Positions 38,365 through 45,277 of a stretch of 64,000 nt of DNA are shown piece after piece (the first letter of the stretch is position 1; each line of letters begins with the position of its first letter). The notes below the pieces were generated by a model. The model made no database searches. It was not told the DNA's origin and saw only the letters and a program-made list of their open reading frames with translations. A program made the translations under genes and the position numbers. Origin of the DNA: Phylloscopus collybita (Eukaryota > Chordata > Aves > Passeriformes > Phylloscopidae). The stretch spans positions 31,824,001 to 31,888,000 of the forward strand of contig JAJNNQ010000026.1 of assembly GCA_027886175.1 (NCBI GenBank). The letters are read 5' to 3'.

Positions 38365-38565
38365 GCACACATTCCCCTGCACTAGTACCACAGCCTGCAG
38401 CCAGCAGCAAAGATAGCAAAGTTGAATGTTAAAGAACTGCCACTCTGCTTGGGCTACCACCAGTGCCAGGGACCCATCCTGGGGCAGGTGAGTGACACTG
38501 GAGCGTGTTGGCATGTTCCAGCTCTCAGGGCAGGATGGTGACTGACCTTTTTGAAATGTGCTGGA
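38365..38565 (-). pseudogene. Duplicated 5' flank of the Topors-like gene (segment A)
   Basis: Aligns base for base with 41307-41513, the 5' flank of the intact Topors-like gene, in the same orientation. Shared runs include CTGCAGCCAGCAGCAAAG, GCCACCAGTGCCAGGGAC (one change), CCTGGGGCAG and GGCAGGATGGT. It lacks a 14-base stretch that contains the proposed splice donor of the intact copy. No coding body is attached; the solo LTR begins 46 bases further on. It is most simply the 5' end of a second, lost gene copy. Confidence 0.65.
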
Positions 38566-38695
38566 ATGTACTCAAAAGCTGTGTGGCTGTGGTCCTGGTC
38601 CACCATCTCTTAGTGACTCTACTTAAGCAGGAGAGGTTGGACTAGATGGCCTCTGGAGGTCCTTTCCTGCCCCCTCTGTTCTGTAGTTCTGTGAC
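38566..38695 (+). mobile_element. CR1 LINE 3' end, sense
   Basis: CTCAAAAGCTGTGTGGCTG, CTTAAGCAGGAGAGGTTGG, ACTAGATGGCCTCTGGAGGT, CCTTTCC, then GTTCTGTAGTTCTGTGA: the standard last 130 bases of a CR1. It directly abuts segment A. Confidence 0.85.
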
Positions 38696-39884
38696 TCAAA
38701 ACACACTCAAGCTAAGAAAGCCCCTCCAGACTTCATGACATGGGAATGTTTGAATGATTCCATATGCTCATGAAGAGCCAGGTTTGTCTCCCAGAAGTCA
38801 ATTGTCCATGTGGCAGCCACTTCTTTTCCTTTGGGGGATTTATCAGTGACTGCATAGAAAACTAAGAAGCTAAATACAAGCATGAGGGTGCAATAAGTGC
38901 AACATCTCTCTAAAGGCATTGGTTCTGTTTTTGTAGCGTGTGTTGCAGGTGACCGTAGTTTTTGCAGTTGCAAGTCAAAATTTACAGCTAAAGCAACTAG
39001 CTGCACGTCAGTGCTGTGAGCCAGCAAGTTGATCCTGGCCTAGATTCCTTCATGAGACTGTCTTAATGCTTCTTTTCTGTGGTGGTGGTACTAGTCATAG
39101 AGTGACACGAGGGGTGTACACAGTAGAGGCTGACTGTAGTTCAATACAAAAACAGAATAGAGTTTGTCTTGCTCCAGTAATTAATGTATTTTCTCTGTCT
39201 TTTGGGAAGACTCCTCTTTTTGCTCTAGTCTTACTTGAAAGTAACAGTTCTTGGCACAATACTGTTTTTTGATGATTTTGGTAGTCTTTGGCCATGGTCT
39301 GAAGAGCCTGTAGCCATTTCTGCCACTCCAGGCATTAAACCTGAGACTTTGTACAGGGCATACCACAGGGGCAAATTTCTCTATGAAGGCTTTGGGGGTT
39401 ATTTTTAAAGTCTTTAAAGAAGAAGGAAAAGCTTTTCAGAGGCTTTCTACCAGGCATTAGACTTTGATTGGCATTATAGGCAGTGCCTTTAAGACAGAGT
39501 AATTGTAAATTGACTTCACTCTTCACTGCTACATTGGGAGAAGAGTGGTAACAGAAGTTACTCTGGAGGATATTTGGGATAAAGCAGAAGAAAACAGTTG
39601 TGGAAGACAAGAGATTTCCTAATAAGTCATTGGTGTCTTTGGTACCAAGGCAAAAAGGAGAAAATTTGATCACACTGTGGAAACCCAATATAGAGAGAAA
39701 AGGCACCCCCATACAAAATGTTCAATACCCCCTTTTATACACAAGTGGGTACCGTAGAACAGAATTACAAAAGCAGCACTGAAGTTTCATCCTTATTATC
39801 CTCCTAACCTGAAAAGGCCTTGCAAGAATGTCTTTAGATTTTCAGATGTATTTTTTGATGGAAAACAGATCCTTCACCCCAGGG
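38696..39884. other. Unassigned, downstream of the Topors-like gene
   Basis: Two minus-strand open frames of 106 and 125 codons (38707-39027 and 39335-39712) have no motif I can name with confidence. This may be decayed retroviral interior or plain intron. Confidence 0.4.
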
Positions 39885-39902
39885 TTGAGCATTGGATTTG
39901 AT

Positions 39903-39908
39903 TTTATT
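39903..39908 (-). terminator. Polyadenylation signal of the Topors-like gene
   Basis: AATAAA on the minus strand (TTTATT on +), about 140 bases after the stop codon, with no competing signal between. This predicts a short 3' UTR and cleavage near 39880-39890. Confidence 0.55.
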
Positions 39909-40049
39909 TTTGCAATAGTTAGTAGGGGCTGTTTTTGTCTAAAGTAGTGTTGTTCCTCACACTGGTAACAGGGCATAATAGTAGCTCCCTTGTTGGTAGG
40001 GTGTGCTACCAGGCTTGTGCCCAGCATGGCTGCAGGACCTCCACAGGGA

Positions 40050-41273
40050 TCAGTCGCTTGCCACCTGTGGTTCAGTGAAAGAAATCTGGCGCCCCTGCTG
40101 ATTGCACTCACTGCACTCCGAGGAGGTTGGGATGTCCTGTTCGGGTCTTTGATCTTGTCCGTTGTCATGTTCCGTCGTCCTTAGATTCTCCTGCAGTGTT
40201 TGGTGCTGTGTGCTGCGGGACCTTGCCCGGGATTGGCTCCTTGGCACCCGTGGTTCGATGAAAGAAACCTGGCATCTTTGCTGAAGACGCTCACTCCTCC
40301 TTGGGGGGGGATGGATGCCCTGTTCAATCCGTAAAGGCTGTGTCTCAGAGCGTTCCATCCTCCTTGGATTCTCCTGCATGGGCAGTGTGCTGCGGAACCT
40401 CCGTGGGGTTCGGCTCCTTGTGACCTGCGGTTCTCTGTAAGAAACCGAGCTCCCCTGCTGTTGGCACCTTCTCCTCCCTGAAGTGGCACGGATGTACCAG
40501 TCATACCTTAGAGCTCGTCCCTCATCACGTTCCATCTTCCTTAGGTACTCCCTCAGAGTTTGGCTGCCAGAGCTGCGCAACCTCTGCCGGGATCGGCCCC
40601 TTGTTGCCCTTGGTTCTATGAAAGAGACCTGGTATTGCTGACGGCGCTTACGCCTCCTTGAGAGGGCACAGACGCGCCGTTTGGTCCTTGGAGCTTGGCC
40701 TTGGTCACGAGCAGTGTTCTGAGTCCTGCTCTGCCTCCGTCTCCTGCTGCTTGACTGGTTGTAGCCCTGGGCCTGCTGGACCCGGGTGCGGCCATTGTGA
40801 TGCCTCCTTGGATACCTGCTTCGGCTCTTTTGGGCCCTGCCACGGCTGCCCCCATGGCTGCCACCGCGGCTGCCACCACGGCTGCCACCACGGCTACCAC
40901 CACAGCTTCTGCTGTAAGACTTGCGGCGCTGGCGTCCTGAGGAGCGATGCTGGTATCTTTCTGCAGAGTGGGACCCAGCTCGCTCTCCTTGAGTATGGCT
41001 GGCAGAGGTGATGGACTCCCCGATGGAGTGCACCTGAGAGTTACTGTCTCCCACCATGTGGAATGTTTGTGGGAAAGGTGACAGGCCCTCCACTCTTTTG
41101 TGGAACCACTCTGCCATGCAGTAAGAACAGAAAGGATGCCGGCGCCAGCTCACGGAAGCTCGGTCATTGATGGCAGCCCGGCAGATTGGGCACCTTAGGT
41201 TCTCCGAAGCACCTCGACGCACAGCCTGGGACACCTGGCTGGTGCTTTCTGCCAAATCTTCCTCTGAGGCCAT
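40050..41273 (-). CDS. Topors-like RING/RS-rich protein, intact retrogene
   Basis: A 407-codon frame without interruption, antisense in KHDRBS2 intron 1. I place the start at the first ATG (41273): it has A at -3 and G at +4, and a splice-acceptor-like TTTGCAG ends 6 bases before it. Residues 28-52 read C-x2-C-x12-R-x-H-x2-C-x2-C, the spacing of the TOPORS RING, but the third Cys is Arg44 and the closing Cys pair is absent. Residues 112-230 are rich in Arg and Ser with a Gly-Gly-Ser-Arg run at about 125-145. Residues 215-407 hold 59-61-residue repeats starting with QVSFIEP-like motifs. TOPORS is a nuclear SUMO/ubiquitin E3 ligase with an RS region; shorter Topors-like genes occur in birds. 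With half a RING, ligase activity is doubtful. The coding part is CpG-rich against an AT-rich intron, which suggests a young or constrained gene. The family call is moderately sure; function is unknown. Confidence 0.65.
   Translation of the reverse strand: MASEEDLAESTSQVSQAVRRGASENLRCPICRAAINDRASVSWRRHPFCSYCMAEWFHKRVEGLSPFPQTFHMVGDSNSQVHSIGESITSASHTQGERAGSHSAERYQHRSSGRQRRKSYSRSCGGSRGGSRGGSRGGSHGGSRGRAQKSRSRYPRRHHNGRTRVQQAQGYNQSSSRRRRQSRTQNTARDQGQAPRTKRRVCALSRRRKRRQQYQVSFIEPRATRGRSRQRLRSSGSQTLREYLRKMERDEGRALRYDWYIRATSGRRRCQQQGSSVSYREPQVTRSRTPRRFRSTLPMQENPRRMERSETQPLRIEQGIHPPPRRSERLQQRCQVSFIEPRVPRSQSRARSRSTQHQTLQENLRTTEHDNGQDQRPEQDIPTSSECSECNQQGRQISFTEPQVASD
40053..40631 (-). repeat. Coding tandem repeats of 59-61 residues
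   Basis: Repeat starts on the protein are QVSFIEP (residue 215), SVSYREP (276), QVSFIEP (335) and QISFTEP (396), giving periods of 61, 59 and 61 residues. Each unit carries an R/S-rich block, then a QTLREYLRKMERDE-like block and an RR-rich end. The fourth unit is cut short by the stop codon. A diverged earlier unit may precede residue 215. Confidence 0.85.
40839..40901 (-). repeat. Gly-Gly-Ser-Arg coding minisatellite
   Basis: Five successive GGSR/GGSH units encoded by a 12-base repeat (CCACGGCTGCCA-like on +), the last one degenerate. It is likely to vary in copy number. Confidence 0.9.
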
Positions 41274-41279
41274 GTTGCC

Positions 41280-41398
41280 CTGCAAACCAAAGAGATAAGC
41301 TGATGTGTTCCCTGGTGCTGGGGACACAGTCTGCAGCCAGCAGCAAAGCTATCAAAGTTGAGCATTAAAGAACAGCCCACTCTGCCTCAGGACAGCAC
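41280..41398 (-). other. Proposed 5' UTR intron of the Topors-like gene
   Basis: On minus, CCCAG/GTGCTG at 41399/41398 could be a donor, and a pyrimidine-rich run ending TTTGCAG/GGC at 41280/41279 an acceptor, enclosing 119 bases. The acceptor is good, the donor only fair. Inference only; RNA reads would settle it. Confidence 0.4.
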
Positions 41399-41513
41399 CT
41401 GGGCTGCCACCAGTGCCAGGGACTGTCCTGGGGCAGATGAGTGACATTGGGGTGTCTTGGCATGTTCACACTCTTGAGGCAGGATGGTAACTGACCTCTC
41501 TGATATATGCAGG
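41307..41513 (-). repeat. Segment B: 5' flank duplicated at 38365-38565
   Basis: Partner of segment A. It contains the proposed 5' exon, the donor and, at 41500-41512, a TATA-like GCATATATCAG on minus that could set the start site about 230 bases before the ATG. Confidence 0.6.
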
Positions 41514-41798
41514 CAGGAGCTGGGAGGCTGGGAAAGGGATTCCTGGCCTCTCAACAAGTGCAGCCGGAGCCTGAGTGCATGGCAGATTGGGACCAGCACC
41601 CAGTCCCTGTCAGTGTCTTTGTCTTTGTCCAGCAAATTTTCTCTGTGCCCTCAGGAAGCACACAATCAGATGGGGGACCTTTTTCCCCCCACCTGCAGAG
41701 GTCTGTCCCCAATGGAGGAGGCCAGACACTGTGGTCTTTCGGGGCTTCCCCAAGCATCCAAAAGGCTTGTTGTCACACATGTCACAGTGACTTCCTGG

Positions 41799-41806
41799 TG
41801 ACATCA
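41799..41806 (-). promoter_or_regulatory. CRE-like element upstream of the Topors-like gene
   Basis: TGATGTCA on minus, one base from the consensus CRE (TGACGTCA), about 290 bases before the TATA-like site. CREM-type factors use such sites in testis promoters; relevance here is speculative. Confidence 0.3.
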
Positions 41807-41813
41807 TGGGGCT

Positions 41814-42064
41814 TTCAGAAACCACACCCAGAAGAAACAAACTCCAGCCCCAAGGAATGAAATCTTCCAAGATGGCTCATTTCACATGACTGCTCCACTG
41901 TCAAGCAAAATCCTAATACCATGTTTTTCATATGAATACAGTTTTCACTGATCATATCTGACCCTATGTACTGTTTTAGAAATAAACCCTCTCAAGGCGT
42001 TTCTTACTCCTCAGTCACAAAGTACTACTGACTTTGCAGGCCAAAAGAGATGATACTCCACTGG
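41814..42064. other. Unassigned spacer
   Basis: Short stretch between the proposed promoter and a CR1; nothing recognised. Confidence 0.4.
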
Positions 42065-42449
42065 AGCAGTCTGTCCAGTGTGCATCTCCCCAGTGTAAGT
42101 AGAGATGGAGTGTCAACTAAGGGTTCACAAGGATGATGAAGGGTCCTGAGCATCTCTCCTGCAAGGAAAGGGCTAAGAGTGCTGCCTCCAGACTGTTCAA
42201 TCTGAAGAAGACTACATAGGAGATCTTTTCCAATGTATACCAGTAATGTAAGGGAAGGTACAAAGAAGAAAGAGCCAGGCTCTTTTCATGGGTGCCCAGA
42301 ACCCAGAACTTCCCTCTGAATACTGGGAACCTTTTTTCTTGTGAGGGTGACCAAGCACTGTCAGGGTGCTTGTGGACTCTCCCTCCTTGATGATGATATT
42401 CAAAAGCTGTCTGGCTGTGGTCATGGGCTAGTTGCCACTGCTCCCTGGC
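42065..42449 (+). mobile_element. CR1 LINE fragment with internal deletion, sense
   Basis: GGTTCACAAGGATGATGAAGG, GAGCATCTCTCCTGCAAGGAAAGG, GACTGTTCAATCTGAAGAAG, GAGCCAGGCTCTTTTCATGG, then, after a gap, GTGAGGGTGACCAAGCACTG and ATATTCAAAAGCTGTCTGGC: CR1 3' landmarks in order, missing part of the middle and the final 3' end. It ends where the dead Topors-like fragment begins. Confidence 0.8.
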
Positions 42450-42720
42450 AGAAACCTGATATCCCCACTATCCCTGCTGCCTTCTGCTATAGTTCTGGGC
42501 TTATAACCTGGCTCTCATCACAATCCCTTCTTATTTGCTTCTCTCTCTGTGTTTGACCTTTAGTGCTGCGGGACCTCACCTGAAATGGGTTCTCTGTTGC
42601 CTTTCATTCCCTGGAGGAAACTTGACTCCCACCACTGTTTCTTGTGCCTCCCATAATAAGCTGGGACTGGCTCTTCCAGGTTTAGAGCTCAGCCCTTGCC
42701 ATGGAGTGAAGCCAATTAAG
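42450..42720 (-). pseudogene. Dead Topors-like fragment
   Basis: Aligns with 40440-40690 of the intact gene. On +, GAAACCTGATATCCCC pairs with GAAACCGAGCTCCCC, CTCATCACAATCCCTTCTT with CTCATCACGTTCCATCTTCC, and GTGCTGCGGGACCT with the repeat units of the gene. On minus, a short piece reads like the RRRKRRQQ-QVSF junction, but stops and shifts break it. No RING or start is preserved. Same orientation as the intact gene and upstream of it. Confidence 0.65.
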
Positions 42721-43007
42721 GTGCCACAACTTGTCTCAGTCTTGGGAGATCAACAAACTCTTGTTCACGAGTCTGATAAGCCCAGCTGAAGTTTCATTAA
42801 CTTCAGCCAAGGTGCCACTTTCATTCCAAAACTTCCATGTACTCTCAGTCCAAAACAAAGCAGGACCGGGACTGGTTGCAAGGCCCGGTAGACAATTCAA
42901 AGGGGACCGTTTTGTCCTAACCTTTAGTACCCATCCCTACTGACCATACAGACTTTTAGGGATTTTAAAGAGCTTTCCAGGAGAAAAAGTTTAGTTGTTT
43001 ATAAAGC
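42721..43007. other. Unassigned, possibly more of the dead copy
   Basis: Weak resemblance to 40690-40750 at its left end, then nothing I can place. Confidence 0.35.
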
Positions 43008-43595
43008 CAATGTCATCCTGGCCTGTGTCAGCAGCAGTGCGGCCAGCAGCACCAGGACAGGGATTTTCCCCTGTACTCAGGACTGGTGAGGCTGCACCTT
43101 GAGTGCTGTGTCCAATTCTGGGCCCCTCACAAAGACATTGAGGGACTGGAGCGTGTCCAGAGAATGGCAACAGAGCTGGGGAAGGGTCTGGTGCACAGAT
43201 CTGATGAGGAGCAGCTGAGGAAGTTGTTATTTAGTGTAGAGAACAGGAGGCTTGGAGGGGACTTCACTGTTCTTTTCAACTACCTGAAAGGAAGTTGTAG
43301 TCAAGCAAGGGTTAGTTTCTCCCAGGCAGGTCGTGAAAGGATGAGAAGACATAACCTCAGGCTGTGTCAGGGGAGGCTCAGCAGGAACCATGTTTTCACA
43401 AAAACAGTTATCAAGCATTGGAAGGGATTACCCAGTGAGGTGCTGAAATGACTGTCCCTGGAAGTATTTAAAAGACACGTAGATGTGGCACTTAGGGATG
43501 TGGTTTAGTGGTGGACTTGGCAGAGCTTGATTAACAGCTGGAGTTGATCACCTTAAAGGTCTTTTCCAACTTAAACTTCTGTGGTTCTAGTGAAA
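43008..43595 (+). mobile_element. CR1 LINE 3' end, sense, about 590 bp
   Basis: The best CR1 here. It runs from TGTGTCAGCAGCAGTGCGGCC through GGCTGCACCTTGAGTGCTGTG, GACTGGAGCGTGTCCAGAGA, AACTACCTGAAAGGAAGTTG, CAAGCATTGGAAGG, TATTTAAAAGACACGTAGATG and GGTTTAGTGGTGGACTTGGC to AAAGGTCTTTTCCAACTTAAAC. The open frame of 121 codons at 43086-43451 is residual CR1 ORF2 C-terminus, in which LECCVQFWAP is typical. Confidence 0.95.
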
Positions 43596-45149
43596 TATAT
43601 GTGTACATAGAGATTGACTTTCCCCACCTGCCTTTTAGAATTATCTAATTCAGTGCTGTGATCTCAATACATTTGGGAAGTTCCTTAATTTCATTTAGTA
43701 CTTACTGTGCTTGTAACACTTTTCCCTCTTTATGCAGCTTTGTCTCTGCCCTCTGTGCCCTTATAGCACAACCCTTTGTATAATTGCATTGGATCTATTT
43801 TCAAAGAATTTTTTATCTATTACACCTGCCCAAAATGAGTAGTTTACTTACTTAAATTGATGCTTGCTGCTTTCTAGATTAATCTTCCACTGAATGCAAC
43901 ATAACATATTTTTTACACATATTCATGTATTCTACGATAATGAAATGTTCTTCTGGTGCTTTTAGTGATTGTAAATAACTACTTAATCCTAAATTATTGA
44001 ATGTGTATCCCATCTGAGGTCTTCTAGGTGTGTTCTCTGAGACGTTTTAAAAGAGCTTATGACTGTAACATTAGAGAAGTCTGCTGGTGCAGGCTTTAAA
44101 TAAATTATTTGATCTCATACTAGCATCATAAACATTTATTAACAAATCAGGACATGGGCTTTTCTTTTCAACACATTTTTTCTTTATGTTTGTTGGAAGT
44201 CAAAGAAACTTGTATATGACTTAGAGCATGCTCTGGCTGTGTTCCTCCTTTCCACTCTTGCTTTCTGGTCCTTGAAGCAGCATGTTTCTGAGACCCACAG
44301 CTGTCCCTTTTCAGCTATAATTCACTTACAATTAGCTCATTATAAGCATTGCCATTTTCGGTGCTGTCAACAATGTCACTGCTGCAAAAGCAGCTTTTTC
44401 AATAGTACCTGTGCTGTCAGGGAGTTCTCAGGCACAGAGATGTTCTTTGCAGGATGATGAGTTTGGTAATTTGTTGTCATCCATTGGTTATAGAGCTTTA
44501 GGGAATAAAGGATTCAAAACTATTCTACCTGAATATATTTTTTGTTTCTTTTTTTTTTTTTTAATTCATGCATGTTCTACAAATTAGCATTTTATATATA
44601 CTTACATATATGTATATATCATGATTTTTTACTGCATTTCTTAATGGAAGAATTTTCTTGAGCAAGAGTTAACTTTATTTCTTATTTTGTATAACCTTAA
44701 ACTAATTCAGAAGTATTTGAATGAAAACTCAATAAAAACAAGAAGTTTCTTCTTTCTAGTACTTGTACTGAGAGTTAGCCGTTTGAGTTTGAATCCAGCT
44801 CAGTTCTGGCAGGTCACATTTACAAAAAGCAGCAAACTGCGATGATGTTATCCCCTTTAAAAGACTGATAGCTGGAATTGTAAGTCTCATCCATTCCTGC
44901 TCTTGCTGAGATCATTTGCCTTCCCTTTCAGCTGGGGAAGAATTAGTTGTAGAGTGTGACCTGGACCGTCATGTGTGCCTCTGAGCACTGCTGAGAGTTC
45001 AGCTTCTCTTAAAGACAGCAGTCCCTGTCACGTGAGTGCAAACAGCACGGGCGTTCAGTGTGCACTTGGGATAGGAATGTGTAAGTTTGAACTTCCCAAG
45101 GATGACAAATACCATGTCACTGATTGTTCTGTTTCGTGATATTTTTCAG
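43596..45149. other. Distal intron 1, nothing recognised
   Basis: AT-rich sequence leading to the exon; T run near 44550. The branch/acceptor region of the exon is at 45120-45149. Confidence 0.55.
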
Positions 45150-45277
45150 AAATGGAAAAATTTCAGGGTTCAGAAGGCAAGAAGGAAGATGAAGAAAAGA
45201 AATATCTTGATGTTATCAGCAACAAAAACATAAAGCTGTCAGAGAGAGTTCTGATCCCTGTCAAACAATATCCAAAG
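45150..45277 (+). CDS. KHDRBS2: KHDRBS2 (SLM1) coding exon 2
   Basis: The exon is 128 bases: two bases finishing a codon, then 42 codons that open [10 protein letters not shown] after a Met and close with [11 protein letters not shown]. This is the start of the STAR domain (QUA1 region leading into the KH domain) of the Sam68-like RNA-binding protein KHDRBS2, a nuclear splicing regulator that dimerises through QUA1 and binds A/U-rich RNA. An in-frame [12 protein letters not shown] block separates it from the paralogue KHDRBS3, which is shorter there. The acceptor is TGATATTTTTCAG (45137-45149), the donor AAG/GTACTG (45277/45278). The exon ends on a codon boundary, so exon 3 starts in phase 0. 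Compared with the mammalian protein as I recall it, Ile before EKFQ is Met and GSD is GSE; both are mild changes. Confidence 0.93.

Larger units (their letters stand above)
1..45149 (+). other. KHDRBS2: KHDRBS2 intron 1 (partial)
   Basis: Everything upstream of the recognised exon at 45150 is read as intron 1 of KHDRBS2, running off the left edge. The exon starts in phase 1, because its first two bases complete a codon begun upstream, so a coding exon must precede it. I found no GC-rich first exon encoding the conserved N-terminus of the family, so exon 1 lies outside the window. KHDRBS2 is known to have very long introns in mammals, which fits. The intron holds the antisense Topors-like gene and most of the repeats listed below. 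Confidence 0.8.

Noticed and set aside
38466..38484. Perfect donor-like CAG/GTGAGT on the + strand in segment A
   Set aside because: The duplicate segment B has CAGATGAGT there, and the gene lies on minus, so it is likely coincidence.
38707..39027. Minus frame of 106 codons with a faint RNase H-like TDKSPKGKEVAATW stretch
   Set aside because: Only a few residues resemble an RNase H strand and nothing around it supports a pol gene.
41274..41327. 18-residue N-terminal extension of the Topors-like frame
   Set aside because: Its first codon is GTG, not ATG, and an acceptor-like site lies between it and the ATG at 41273, so it is probably intron.
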